A stretch of 44,369 nt of DNA from Rickettsiales bacterium (lineage in GTDB: Bacteria; Pseudomonadota; Alphaproteobacteria; G027485855), in assembly GCA_027485855.1 (NCBI GenBank), contig JAIXQD010000009.1, positions 1 to 44,369 on the forward strand. The letters are read 5' to 3'. The notes below the pieces were generated by a model, which was not told the DNA's origin, did not search any database, and worked only from the letters and a program-made list of their open reading frames with translations. This document shows, one piece after another, positions 15,386-24,263 of this stretch. How positions within the stretch are numbered: the first letter of the stretch is position 1; each line of letters starts with the position of its first letter. The translations under genes were made by a program, and so were the position numbers.

Positions 15386-16245
15386 GAGTGATTTCACCGC
15401 AGCTTGAGGCGCATTTCGGCAGCGACATGACCACGCTTGCCACCTGCTGGAAGATTATCCGGCTGGATGGCGAGGAATTAGGCTTCACCGATCACGACCA
15501 GGTATTGACCGTCGATGGGCTGGATTATGATTCCATCGCCGGGTTCACGCCGACCACGGTGGAGAGCAAATCCAACATGAGCGTGGATAATCTGGAAGTC
15601 GAAGGCCAGACATTCCCCTCCAAAATCACCGAATCCGACCTGCTGGCGGGTATGTATGACTATGCGGAAATCGAAATCTTCACCGTCAATTATGAGGATT
15701 TAAGCCAAGGCAAACTGGTCGTGAAACGTGGGCGGCTGGGCGAAGTGACGCTCAACCAGCAGCTTTTCACTGCCGAGGTGCGCGGCCTAACGCAGCATTT
15801 AAGCCAGACCATCGGCGATGTGTATTCGCCATCCTGCCGCGCCGTGCTGGGGGATGCACGATGCAAGAAATCGCTGACCAGCTTCACCATCAACACGACC
15901 GTCACGGCGGCTACCAGCAACCAGACATTCACCGCCTCGGCGCTCACGCAGGCGGCGGGGTATTTCACGGGCGGTGAAGTCGAATGGACGAGCGGAAACA
16001 ATGATGGGCGGCGCATGGAGGTGAAGGAATTCGCCTCCGGCCAGCTGGTGCTGGCGCTGCCGATGGGAAAATCCATCCAAGTCGGCGATGGGTTCAAGGT
16101 GATCGCCGGGTGTGACAAGACCCGCGAAACCTGCCGCACCAAGTTCAGCAATATTCTTAATTTCCGGGGAGAGCCGGACGTGCCGGGGGTCGATCAACTG
16201 CTGATGACCGCAGGCACGATGGATAAGGGCAATCGCAATGGCTAG
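15382..16245 (+). CDS. DUF2163 baseplate hub protein (GTA gp13-like)
   Basis: The 287-residue protein has the DUF2163 pattern: 'ATCWKIIRLDGEELGFTDHD', 'YDSIAGFTPTTVESKSNMSV', 'VKRGRLGEVTL', and the Cys-containing 'YSPSCRAVLGDARCKKSL' and 'GCDKTRETCRTKFSNILNFR'. In the Rhodobacter GTA the corresponding hub protein carries metal-binding cysteines of this type. The gene overlaps the next gene by eight bases. Confidence 0.9.
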   Translation: MRVISPQLEAHFGSDMTTLATCWKIIRLDGEELGFTDHDQVLTVDGLDYDSIAGFTPTTVESKSNMSVDNLEVEGQTFPSKITESDLLAGMYDYAEIEIFTVNYEDLSQGKLVVKRGRLGEVTLNQQLFTAEVRGLTQHLSQTIGDVYSPSCRAVLGDARCKKSLTSFTINTTVTAATSNQTFTASALTQAAGYFTGGEVEWTSGNNDGRRMEVKEFASGQLVLALPMGKSIQVGDGFKVIAGCDKTRETCRTKFSNILNFRGEPDVPGVDQLLMTAGTMDKGNRNG

Positions 16246-16723
16246 AGTTTCATCATCGCAAATCGTCGTGCAGGCACGCACATGGCTCGGCACGCGCTAT
16301 CATCATCAGGGGCGGCTGAAAAAATCGGCGGCGGGTCTGGGCGGCGTGGATTGCATTGGCCTGATTGTCGGCGTGGCCGATGAGCTGGGCTTGCAGGATG
16401 GCGCTGGCAATCCGCTCTCGCGTGCAGATGAAACCGATTATTCCATGTACCCGGAGCGTGGGCGGCTAGTGGGCTGCATTGAGAAATACCTGCGCCCCAT
16501 ACCGCTCGATAAAATGTCCGAGGGCGATGTGCTGCTATTTCGCACGTTCAAAGACCCACAGCATGTGGCGCTGCTTTCCATTTATCCGACGGGTGGGCTT
16601 GGTCTGATTCACTGCAATTCCAGTGCTGGCCGGGTGGTTGAGCAACCGCTTTACGACACATGGCGACGAATGCTCACCCATGCCTACCGTTTCAAAAACA
16701 AACAACTGCAATCCCTGAAATAG
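16238..16723 (+). CDS. NlpC/P60-family tail peptidoglycan peptidase (GTA gp14-like)
   Basis: The 161-residue protein is an NlpC/P60-type peptidase carried at the tail tip, thought to cut cell wall peptides during DNA entry. The catalytic Cys39 is in 'GVDCIGLIVG', the catalytic His is probably His110 in 'DPQHVALLS', and a third polar residue is near 'LIHCNSS' (about 126). The start overlaps the previous gene by eight bases. This order (DUF2460, DUF2163, NlpC/P60, TIM-barrel protein) is the GTA tail tip cassette. Confidence 0.9.
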   Translation: MARVSSSQIVVQARTWLGTRYHHQGRLKKSAAGLGGVDCIGLIVGVADELGLQDGAGNPLSRADETDYSMYPERGRLVGCIEKYLRPIPLDKMSEGDVLLFRTFKDPQHVALLSIYPTGGLGLIHCNSSAGRVVEQPLYDTWRRMLTHAYRFKNKQLQSLK

Positions 16724-16732
16724 AGCAAACCT

Positions 16733-19700
16733 ATGGATATAGTCCTCCCTGTCGTTGGCGGCGTGACCGGCTTTGTGCTGGGTGGTCCCTCTGGGGCTGT
16801 GCTGGGCGCGAATCTCGGCGGCATGGCGGCGGGGATGTTTTTCCCGAAAAGCCAGCGCGTGCAGCTGCCGACGCAGGAAGGACCGCGCCTTGCCGACCTC
16901 CGGGCGCAGGTTTCCACTTACGGCAACATGATTCCCAAGGTGTATGGAACAATGCGGCTTGCCGGAAACGTCATCTGGTCAACAGACATTAAGGAAGTTC
17001 GCACCGAAACTACCAGCACGCAGACTTCCAGCGGTGGCGGGAAAGGTGGTGGCGGTGGTGGCGGCAAAACCACCACGAGCCAAACCACGATCACTTATAA
17101 TTATTTCGTCACGCTGGCGATTGCCATTTGCGAGGGTCCGATTGATGAAGTCATCCGCGTATGGGCGGATAGCAAGGTGCTGACGGAAGATGTGCTGTCG
17201 GCCAGCCAAGGCAAATACAACGTGCATTTCGGCGATGAAACGCAGGGCGTGGATGACATCATCGCCAAGTACCTGCCTGCGGGAACCATTCCGGCCTACC
17301 GTGGCCGCGCCTATGTGGTGATCGAAGATTTTCCGCTGGCCGATTATGGCAACCGCATCCCTAATTTCACGTTTGAGGTGCGCCGCACGCTGAAATTCAG
17401 CCCCAGCGTGGAGGAAAAAGTTAAGGACATCGTGATGATTCCGGGGGCTGGCGAATTCGTCTATGGCACGGAGAATACCACCAAGCAGGATGGCTATTTC
17501 GCCTATTTCGGCGGGGCATTCACGCCTAGCGGCGAAAAGAAAACCCTCAACATGCACAATTACGAGGGCAAGGCCGATGTGTTGGTTGCCATCGACCAGC
17601 TGATTAAGAACCTGCCGAACCTTGAATGGGTGGCGGTGGTGGTGACGTGGTTTGCCACCAGCACCGATGCCGGAGCTTGCACCATTATTCCCAAAGTGGA
17701 GTTTCAAGGCACAACGCAGGTCTTGCCGCAGGATTGGAGCGTGGCCGGTATCAGCCGCGCTTCTGCTTCGGTGGTGCTGAATTTTGGCGACGGGAAACCG
17801 ACTTATGGTGGCACGCCTTCCGATCATACGGTGGTGCAAATCTGCGCGGCGCTGAAAGCCCGTGGCCTGAATGTGATGCTCTATCCCATGATTTTCGTGG
17901 ATACCATTACGCCGGAGCCGAAGCCGTGGCGTGGGCGCATTATTCCCGCCAATGCTACCGATGCCAATAACTGGTTCACCAAAACCAACGGCTATAATGC
18001 CTTCATCATGCACTACGCCAATTTGCTAAGTGGCGATGTGGATGCGTTCGTTATCGGCTCGGAACTGGTGGGCATGACCGGCTTTACCGATTCGCCGGGA
18101 AGCTATCCGGCTGTTTCTAAGCTGGTGACGTTGGCCGGTAGCGTGAAAGCCGCCATGCCCGGAACCATCATCACCTATGCCGCTGACTGGAGCGAATATC
18201 ATAGCCGTGGCGGGTGGTTTAACCTCGACCCGCTTTGGGCTTCCTCCAATATCGACGTGGTGGGGATTGATAGCTATTTCCCCATCACGCCCGACCTGCC
18301 GCAGGTGCAGATTACCCCGGAGCTTATCAAGGAATACTGGGAGAAAGGTGAAGGCTGGGATTATTACTATCTCGATTCCGTCGCACGCACCGGCCAGACC
18401 AGCTATGGCGGCAACGCGGCCTATGCGTGGAAAAACCTCGAATACTGGTGGAAGAACACCCACACCAACCCAAATGCGGTGACCACTGGCTGGACTTCCA
18501 AAATGAAGCCGGTCTGGTTTACCGAGTTCGGCTTCCCCAGCGTGGATGGCTGCACCAACCAGCCCAATGTGTTTTACGACCCGACATCGAGCGAGAGTTT
18601 CTTCCCGCGTGCCAGCCGTGGCCGGGTGGATTTTCAGGCGCAGCGCGTGGCGCTCGATGCGACGCTGGACTATCTGGAGGAACGCAGGCTGGAAACCGGC
18701 AACGCTAACCTCGTGCCGCGCCGGTTTGTGTGGACGTGGGATGCTCGCCCGTTCTCATTCTGGCCTGACCTTGAAAACGTCTGGCAGGATTCCATCCTTT
18801 GGGCGACCGGGCATTGGGTAAACGGCAAGCTGGGTGCATCGACGCTGGGCGCGGTAGTGGCCGAACTGTTCCAAGCCGCAGGCCTGACCGCCTCAGATTA
18901 TGACGTGACGCGCCTCACTGCCACGCTGGAGGGGTATGTTGTCCAGCAGCCCATTACGGTGCGAAACGCTATTGAGCAGCTGACCAGCGCCTTCTTTTTC
19001 GATGTGGTGGAAAGCGATGGCATCCTAAAATGCGTGCCGCGTGGCAATGCCTCGATCAAGAACGTGCCGGAGGATGATTTAATCCCCGGTGGCAAGGGTG
19101 ACACGCAAAGCGTGCTGGAAATCAATTACGCGCAGGAACTGGAACTGCCCCAGCGCGTGAACGTGACCTATATCGACCGGCCTTTCAATTACGACCCGGT
19201 AACGCAGACTTCCCAGCGTCAGGTGGTGAAAGCAGTCGATCAGGTGACCATGAACCTGCCGATTGTGATGGGCGCGACGCAGGCGAAGAAAGTGGCCGAT
19301 GTCACCCTCTATGGCACATGGAAAGAGCGCATCAGCTTTTCCCTCAGCCTGCCGCCGAAACATGTGCGGATTGAGCCGACCGACATCATCACGGTAAATG
19401 TGTCCGGGGTTGCGCATGAAATGCGGGTGGTAAAAACCGACATGGAAGCCAACGGCATGATGAAAATCAGCGCCGTGGCGGAAGACATCAGCTCGTATGA
19501 CTTCTATTCGCCGCCCGGTGAAACCGGCAACAACATCCAGCCGCCTGTGCTGGTGCCGGGGACGCTGGTGCAATTCATCGACGCACCACCGCTGCCGGTG
19601 GATACGGTGCAAAGCCAAGGCCTGCTGCGTATTGGCGTGGCGGCGGATGGTCCGAACTGGAACGGCGCGGCGATCTACCGCTCCGATGACGGTGGCGAGG

Positions 19701-20488
19701 ATGGCGGCAACACCTTCAACCTGCTGGCCGGGCTGGATGGCGCGGCCACCTTCGGCGTTATCATCACGGATTTGCCCGATAGCGCCTCGGTAACGTGGGA
19801 TGAATTCAGCGAGGTGGAAGTGCTGCTCAGTTCCGGCAGCCTTGCCAGCGTCAGCGAACTGGCCGTGTATAACGGCGCAAACGCGGCGCTGATTGGCGAG
19901 GAACTGGTGCAATTCCAGAATGCCGTGCTGATCGGGGAAAACACCTATCGCCTTTCCCGGCTTTTGCGGGGGCGGCAGGGTACGGAATGGGCAACGGGGT
20001 TACATGACCCCGGCGACCGCTTCGTGTTGCTTTCTCCGGCGCTTTATACGACCGCCATCGCTAACAACCTGATCGGGCGAGAACTGTATTACAAAACCGT
20101 CAGCGTCGGCAACTCGCTGGGTAACACTGACGAGTTTGCCTTCACCTATACCGGCAAGAACCTGAAACCATTTGCGCCGACGCATGTAACCGGCGTGCGC
20201 GATGGCTCCGGCAACCTGACTATTAGCTGGGTGCGCCGCTCCCGCGTGGATGCGGAATGGCGCGACGGGGTGGACATCCCGCTGGGCGAGGAATCAGAAC
20301 GCTATGAGGTGGAAATCTATAGCGGCCTGACAGTCAAGCGCACCCTGACTGCCACCAGCCCTACGGTTGCCTATAGCGCGGCGTTGCAGGTGACGGATTT
20401 CGGTTCGGCACAAAGCAGCGTGAGTGTGAAGGTCTATCAGCTCTCGGCGGTGGTTGGCCGGGGCTATCCGGCAATAGCAATGGTCTGA
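16733..20488 (+). CDS. GTA TIM-barrel-like tail tip/host specificity protein (gp15-like)
   Basis: The 1251-residue protein forms the tip of the tail. The N-terminus is hydrophobic and Gly/Ala-rich, followed by a Gly-rich loop near residue 105 ('SGGGKGGGGGGGK') and 'AICEGPIDEVIRVWADSKVL'. The middle (about 230-640) is a TIM-barrel-like domain with glycoside-hydrolase-like features, including 'PVWFTEFGFPSVDGC' with a candidate catalytic Glu. The C-terminal half matches the phage-tail_3 type hub region ('YAQELELPQRVNVTYIDR', 'RVVKTDMEANGMMKI'), then fibronectin-like segments near 1110-1250. It likely contributes to receptor recognition and local cell-surface degradation. Its stop abuts the stop of the antisense gene at 20489. 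Confidence 0.9.
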   Translation: MDIVLPVVGGVTGFVLGGPSGAVLGANLGGMAAGMFFPKSQRVQLPTQEGPRLADLRAQVSTYGNMIPKVYGTMRLAGNVIWSTDIKEVRTETTSTQTSSGGGKGGGGGGGKTTTSQTTITYNYFVTLAIAICEGPIDEVIRVWADSKVLTEDVLSASQGKYNVHFGDETQGVDDIIAKYLPAGTIPAYRGRAYVVIEDFPLADYGNRIPNFTFEVRRTLKFSPSVEEKVKDIVMIPGAGEFVYGTENTTKQDGYFAYFGGAFTPSGEKKTLNMHNYEGKADVLVAIDQLIKNLPNLEWVAVVVTWFATSTDAGACTIIPKVEFQGTTQVLPQDWSVAGISRASASVVLNFGDGKPTYGGTPSDHTVVQICAALKARGLNVMLYPMIFVDTITPEPKPWRGRIIPANATDANNWFTKTNGYNAFIMHYANLLSGDVDAFVIGSELVGMTGFTDSPGSYPAVSKLVTLAGSVKAAMPGTIITYAADWSEYHSRGGWFNLDPLWASSNIDVVGIDSYFPITPDLPQVQITPELIKEYWEKGEGWDYYYLDSVARTGQTSYGGNAAYAWKNLEYWWKNTHTNPNAVTTGWTSKMKPVWFTEFGFPSVDGCTNQPNVFYDPTSSESFFPRASRGRVDFQAQRVALDATLDYLEERRLETGNANLVPRRFVWTWDARPFSFWPDLENVWQDSILWATGHWVNGKLGASTLGAVVAELFQAAGLTASDYDVTRLTATLEGYVVQQPITVRNAIEQLTSAFFFDVVESDGILKCVPRGNASIKNVPEDDLIPGGKGDTQSVLEINYAQELELPQRVNVTYIDRPFNYDPVTQTSQRQVVKAVDQVTMNLPIVMGATQAKKVADVTLYGTWKERISFSLSLPPKHVRIEPTDIITVNVSGVAHEMRVVKTDMEANGMMKISAVAEDISSYDFYSPPGETGNNIQPPVLVPGTLVQFIDAPPLPVDTVQSQGLLRIGVAADGPNWNGAAIYRSDDGGEDGGNTFNLLAGLDGAATFGVIITDLPDSASVTWDEFSEVEVLLSSGSLASVSELAVYNGANAALIGEELVQFQNAVLIGENTYRLSRLLRGRQGTEWATGLHDPGDRFVLLSPALYTTAIANNLIGRELYYKTVSVGNSLGNTDEFAFTYTGKNLKPFAPTHVTGVRDGSGNLTISWVRRSRVDAEWRDGVDIPLGEESERYEVEIYSGLTVKRTLTATSPTVAYSAALQVTDFGSAQSSVSVKVYQLSAVVGRGYPAIAMV

Positions 20489-21910
20489 TTATTCGTTCAC
20501 TGCCAACGGCGCAGGCGCATTTTCGGGCAGCTGATTAATCACTTCAGCTTGCTCGGAAATGGGCTGCTCTGTCGGTGTTTCAATGGTGCCATCTATTACT
20601 TTTGATGGTTCAGAAATGGTGAGTTTTGGAGGAGCCGCTACCCATTCTCTCAGATGCTGGCCAATGATGGTGTAGAAGTCGAGCAACACGGCCTTACCAT
20701 CTTGAACAAATGTTTGTGCGCCCTTGAAACGACCAGCTAAATCACGGGTCAAAATGATTTCAAAAGCAATAGGAGGGAGGTCTGTTTTATCGGTAAGTCC
20801 AGAATCGATATTAGTTTTTAGCTTACCCAGTGTTACGAATGTATCTGGAACACGCGATGGCCAAACGATTTTGATAAGCAGATTATCATCAGTGCAGTTC
20901 TTAACTTGTTGGAAAATCCAGTTGATGCGGGCTTTAGCGCGAACTTTATCTTCTGGCGCTTTCAAACGCATGGATGCGCTAACGGTACGACGTTTGAAAT
21001 CTGAACAAAACTTAATGCGTGATGCTGCATTTGGGATGTCGAATTCAGCTTCTAAAGAATTATCGACAGCTAAAGCCTGACAATCGTCAACAAGGCGTTT
21101 CTGTGGGTCATTTGCATGTTCACGTTTCAGAGGAACGACCACGCTGCGACCTACAGCAACGCTCATCTCTAAAGAAAGCCCCCGAATGAACTGATGCCAG
21201 CAGCTTACGCTTTCTATGACCTCATTACTTCCTTTGTTGACGGGAGCGCCATTCTGAATGGAGGTGCAAACGTCCTTCCATTCTGCATTCATGCGATCGA
21301 ACGAAAGGATTCCAGAACTAGAGTGCTGCAAATAACGAACGAACTCAGTTAAAATGTAACCTTGATCGGAATCGGCAACGCCATAATGTTTTGTCCACAT
21401 AATAGCTTCGGTAACAATATGCATCCAAGACCAGTGATATAGCGCGACGTTGCGGGTTTTTATTTTATTAACCTGCAAGGGATGATGTGTTGCGTCTGCA
21501 ACCGATAGGTTGGAAATAGTGATAACTGCGTCGATATTAAATTGCTTGGAAAGGTCGAGATAGGCCTCAACCTGTGCTTTATCGAGTTCTGCTTTGCCAA
21601 TTTTACACTCAACGATAGCACGCCATTCTTTGTTGCCAGTTTTAAGTATGATTAACCCGTCAGGCCGTATCTTGCTCTGTTGTTCACCCTTAAAAACAAT
21701 CTCGGTGAAACACTGAATCTTTGATGTTTTACCTACTCGAACACCTAACTGATTCAGCATGCCTTTGCCGAATTCCTCAACTGACATCATCGTTGCTAGT
21801 AATATCGAAGTAATACGGCATTCGCGGCTGGTATCAGCCACAGATGGGATAAGTCTTGCCTTTTCACCGCTGGCAAGAAATTCGGGACGTGGAAGGTCGA
21901 ATAAGGCCAT
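20489..21910 (-). CDS. PD-(D/E)XK nuclease-like protein, AT-rich insertion in tail module
   Basis: The 473-residue protein is on the opposite strand between the tail tip and tail fibre genes and is clearly more AT-rich than both. An N-terminal nuclease-like core is visible: Glu70 in 'CFTEIVFKG', Asp84 in 'RPDGLIILK', and Glu101-x-Lys103 in 'AIVECKIGKAEL', then a helix 'KAQVEAYLDLSKQF'. This is the PD-(D/E)XK arrangement. The remaining ~350 residues are unrecognised, with basic patches and a Pro-rich C-terminus. ATG 21910 was chosen over the longer TTG-initiated frame (21991) because the extension looks non-coding. It has its own -10 box (21977-21982), the hallmark of a moron; a role in defence or exclusion is inference. 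Confidence 0.65.
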   Translation of the reverse strand: MALFDLPRPEFLASGEKARLIPSVADTSRECRITSILLATMMSVEEFGKGMLNQLGVRVGKTSKIQCFTEIVFKGEQQSKIRPDGLIILKTGNKEWRAIVECKIGKAELDKAQVEAYLDLSKQFNIDAVITISNLSVADATHHPLQVNKIKTRNVALYHWSWMHIVTEAIMWTKHYGVADSDQGYILTEFVRYLQHSSSGILSFDRMNAEWKDVCTSIQNGAPVNKGSNEVIESVSCWHQFIRGLSLEMSVAVGRSVVVPLKREHANDPQKRLVDDCQALAVDNSLEAEFDIPNAASRIKFCSDFKRRTVSASMRLKAPEDKVRAKARINWIFQQVKNCTDDNLLIKIVWPSRVPDTFVTLGKLKTNIDSGLTDKTDLPPIAFEIILTRDLAGRFKGAQTFVQDGKAVLLDFYTIIGQHLREWVAAPPKLTISEPSKVIDGTIETPTEQPISEQAEVINQLPENAPAPLAVNE

Positions 21911-21976
21911 AAAATTACTTACTATTTGTGTTCGCGCATAGCTTGAAAATAGCAAAACGATGCCAACGCGCAAGCA

Positions 21977-21982
21977 ATTATA
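21977..21982 (-). promoter_or_regulatory. Candidate promoter (-10 TATAAT) of the antisense moron gene
   Basis: On the minus strand a perfect TATAAT lies 67 bases upstream of the moron start, within a 106-base AT-rich divergent gap (21911-22016). No good -35 is seen at the usual spacing. The gap also carries the GGAG ribosome site for the plus-strand gene at 22017. Confidence 0.4.
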
Positions 21983-22016
21983 AATTTTCAATTAATTCAT
22001 AACTTTGGAGAATCCT

Positions 22017-22955
22017 ATGCCTCAGACATCACGTCTGGGCTTGCCGTATATTGTCACGAGCCAAGCCCAAAAAGAAGTGACGCACAACGCCTCGCTCGAC
22101 ATCCTCGATGCACTGCTTCAGGCCGCGATAGTCAGTGTCAGCGTGAACACGCCACCTGGTTCGCCCGTGGCCGGTGATTGCTACATCGTCGGCACATCGC
22201 CGACGGGCGCATGGACGGGCAAGGCAAAGGCGCTGGCTTACTACACCACCGGCTGGAACTTCATCACACCATGGGAAGGCCTGACGGTATGGGCGAAGGA
22301 TGCCAATGCGCTTTACACCTACGATGGCACAAACTGGGGTGTATCGGTAGCCACGCCGACATCACTGCAGAACCTGTCCATGCTGGGCGTGAACACCACG
22401 GCAGATTCCACCAACAAGCTGGCTGTGGCAAGCGAAGCCATCCTGTTTAACCATATCGGCGGTGACCTCCAGATTAAGCTGAATAAAAACGCTGCCGGGA
22501 ATAAGGCTGGATTTATTTTTCAGACAGGGTTTTCTGGGCGTGCAGAATTCGGCCTGCTGGGGGATGATAATTTTACCCTGAAAGTGTCGCCGGATGGTTC
22601 GACGTTCTACGACTCCCTAAAAATGCTGGCTGGTAGCGGTCGCGCAGCGGTGAAGGCGAATGGCTCCGGCCTCAGCGCGGCAGGCACGAACCAAGCAGGC
22701 GCCACAGCGATCACCAAGCAAACCAATGAATTCACCACCGTTGCCGCATCCAGCGGCGCACGTTTGCCATCGCCTGAGCAAGGGGAATTCATTTTTGTAG
22801 CGAACGCTGGGGCGAACGCCCTAGCGGTTTATCCCAACACCGGCCACAGCATAAATGCACTAGCCGCCAACGCCGCTTTCTCATTAGCGGCAGGGAAAAA
22901 CGCCCTGTTTTGGGCTGCTACTGCCACCAAGTGGTACGCGAATCTTTCAGCCTAA
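22017..22955 (+). CDS. DUF2793 tail fibre-like protein
   Basis: The 312-residue protein starts with the DUF2793 pattern 'TSRLGLPYIVTSQAQKEVTH', 'NASLDILDALLQA', 'PGSPVAGDCYIVG', 'GAWTGKAKALAYYTTGW'. This domain occurs in alphaproteobacterial phage tail fibre or appendage proteins. The C-terminal half is rich in Ala, Asn and Gly and likely beta-structured; it ends in a 'VYPNTGHSINAL...FSLAAGKNALF' cap-like segment. ATG 22017 has GGAG eight bases upstream and is preferred over a TTG at 22005. It probably recognises the host surface. Confidence 0.8.
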   Translation: MPQTSRLGLPYIVTSQAQKEVTHNASLDILDALLQAAIVSVSVNTPPGSPVAGDCYIVGTSPTGAWTGKAKALAYYTTGWNFITPWEGLTVWAKDANALYTYDGTNWGVSVATPTSLQNLSMLGVNTTADSTNKLAVASEAILFNHIGGDLQIKLNKNAAGNKAGFIFQTGFSGRAEFGLLGDDNFTLKVSPDGSTFYDSLKMLAGSGRAAVKANGSGLSAAGTNQAGATAITKQTNEFTTVAASSGARLPSPEQGEFIFVANAGANALAVYPNTGHSINALAANAAFSLAAGKNALFWAATATKWYANLSA

Positions 22956-22970
22956 CCAATGGAGAGTCTT

Positions 22971-23216
22971 ATGCCGAATACACCTGAAGGCCAGGTGCGG
23001 ATTGCCGTGCTTGAATCGGAGTTGCGAGGGCTGCGCGAGCAACAGCGCGAACATGCGAAGGAAACGAAGGAGTCCATCGCCAACCTGACCCGCAAGGTCG
23101 ATGACCTCACTGAAATCATGAACAAAGGCAAAGGGGCATTCTCCTTCGCCATGGTGGTTGCCGCACTCATCGGCTCCTTCATCACTACCGGCATCAATTA
23201 CTTAATCGGAAAATAA
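22971..23216 (+). CDS. Small coiled-coil membrane protein, holin or XhlA-like candidate
   Basis: The 81-residue protein has an N-terminal coiled coil ('AVLESELRGLREQQREHAKE', then 'ETKESIANLTRKVDDLTEI') and one C-terminal transmembrane segment ('FAMVVAALIGSFITTGINYL'). This layout resembles haemolysin XhlA-type proteins and some holins, and it lies directly upstream of the hydrolase. GGAG at 22961-22964 supports ATG 22971 rather than 22959. The function in lysis is inferred from position and topology. Confidence 0.6.
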   Translation: MPNTPEGQVRIAVLESELRGLREQQREHAKETKESIANLTRKVDDLTEIMNKGKGAFSFAMVVAALIGSFITTGINYLIGK

Positions 23217-23231
23217 CTAAAGGAGAACCTT

Positions 23232-23894
23232 ATGACAACGAAAGCAGAACATATCGACACGCTGGCACGCACCCTCTACGGCGAGGCGAAACCCAATGAT
23301 ATTCAAGACGCAACCGCCATTGCTTGCGTTGTAATGAACCGGGTCGCGCTCCCCAACTGGCCGGATGACGTGGAAAGCGTCTGCATCCAGCCGTACCAAT
23401 TCAGCTGCTGGAACACCAGCGACCCGAACCGGGCGCGGATCTTCAAGGCGAGTGGCGCATGGTTTGATAAATGCGTGCAGATTGCCATGAAAGCGGTCGA
23501 TCACCAGCTGGTTGACCCGACAAATTGCAGCACGCATTATCATACACCGGCGGTAAAACCAGCATGGTCGAAGGGCAAGAAGCCTACCTATATCAGCAGC
23601 GGGCATCTATTCTTTAACAACATCGACACTAAGCCGCCTGCAAGTGCCAAGGATGCGCTGAATCAGATTAGGCCTATCGGCAGCACCGAAACGATGGTTG
23701 CCACCAAAATTGGCGGCGTGGCCAGTGTTGGCATCGGTGCGGTGTCACAGGCCATCGAAGCGCTGGAACCGGCCATGCCTCTGGCAACCACGCTGGCGCA
23801 GGCCGCGCCGTGGGCAATCGTCGCGGTGCTGGCAATGGCGCTGTTCTATATCGCGTGGAGCCGCTACCAAGCCCGGAAGGAAGGCAAAATATGA
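23232..23894 (+). CDS. Cell-wall hydrolase, SleB-like (Hydrolase_2), endolysin
   Basis: The 220-residue protein has a SleB/CwlJ-like domain: 'TLARTLYGEAKPNDIQDATA' with catalytic Glu18, 'IACVVMNRV', 'PYQFSCWN' and 'THYHTPAVKPAWSKGK'. Such domains are lytic transglycosylase-like peptidoglycan hydrolases. The C-terminus has a hydrophobic Ala-rich region and a membrane segment ('PWAIVAVLAMALFYIAW'), so it may be membrane-anchored. AAAGGAG precedes the start. It lies in the lysis cassette between the holin candidate and the spanins, overlapping the next gene by ATGA. Confidence 0.85.
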   Translation: MTTKAEHIDTLARTLYGEAKPNDIQDATAIACVVMNRVALPNWPDDVESVCIQPYQFSCWNTSDPNRARIFKASGAWFDKCVQIAMKAVDHQLVDPTNCSTHYHTPAVKPAWSKGKKPTYISSGHLFFNNIDTKPPASAKDALNQIRPIGSTETMVATKIGGVASVGIGAVSQAIEALEPAMPLATTLAQAAPWAIVAVLAMALFYIAWSRYQARKEGKI

Positions 23895-24142
23895 TTGCCG
23901 CCATCAAAGCCTTCTTCACTACCAATGCGCTGCGCGTGGCCGCGTGGTGCATGGCGGCGTTGTCATTCCTCGGCATTTTGCTGGCCGCTCGTCGCGCTGG
24001 CCGGAATGCCGAGCGGGTGGATGCGCTGGAAACGCAATCAGAGAACGTGAGAAAATCCCATGAAGTTCAAGACAAAAACCGCCGCACTCTTGCTGACGGC
24101 GATGCTGCTGAACGCCTGCGCGATCAATGGTCGCGTGACTGA
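23891..24142 (+). CDS. Inner-membrane spanin, Rz-like
   Basis: The 83-residue protein starts at an ATG overlapping the hydrolase stop. It has one N-terminal transmembrane segment ('VAAWCMAALSFLGILLAARR') and a charged coiled-coil periplasmic part ('ERVDALETQSENVRKSHEVQ'). This is the topology of an i-spanin, which joins an outer-membrane partner to fuse the membranes at lysis. The partner lipoprotein gene is embedded in its 3' half in another frame, as in lambda Rz/Rz1. The sequence itself is not conserved between spanin families, so the call rests on topology and nesting. Confidence 0.75.
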   Translation: MIAAIKAFFTTNALRVAAWCMAALSFLGILLAARRAGRNAERVDALETQSENVRKSHEVQDKNRRTLADGDAAERLRDQWSRD

Positions 24143-24263
24143 CAGCTTCTGCGCGGTCGGCAGGCCGATTTACATCAGCAAGCAGGATGCGCTAACGGAT
24201 GGTACAGCACGGCAAATTCTCGATCATAACGAGGTTGGAAAGGCCTTGTGTAAGTGGTACTAA
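24060..24263 (+). CDS. Outer-membrane spanin lipoprotein, Rz1-like
   Basis: The 67-residue protein has a lipoprotein signal peptide with lipobox 'LLNAC' (Cys20), preceded by 'MKFKTKTAALLLTAM'. The mature part is about 48 residues and carries two further cysteines. It starts inside the Rz-like gene (+1 relative frame) and extends 121 bases beyond it, a partly nested o-spanin. It is the last plus-strand gene of the late operon; its stop codon overlaps that of the antisense helicase gene by four bases. Confidence 0.8.
   Translation: MKFKTKTAALLLTAMLLNACAINGRVTDSFCAVGRPIYISKQDALTDGTARQILDHNEVGKALCKWY

Noticed and set aside
21911..21991. TTG-initiated N-terminal extension of the antisense nuclease-like gene
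   Set aside because: The extension lies over the -10 box and has no ribosome site; ATG 21910 gives a natural start.
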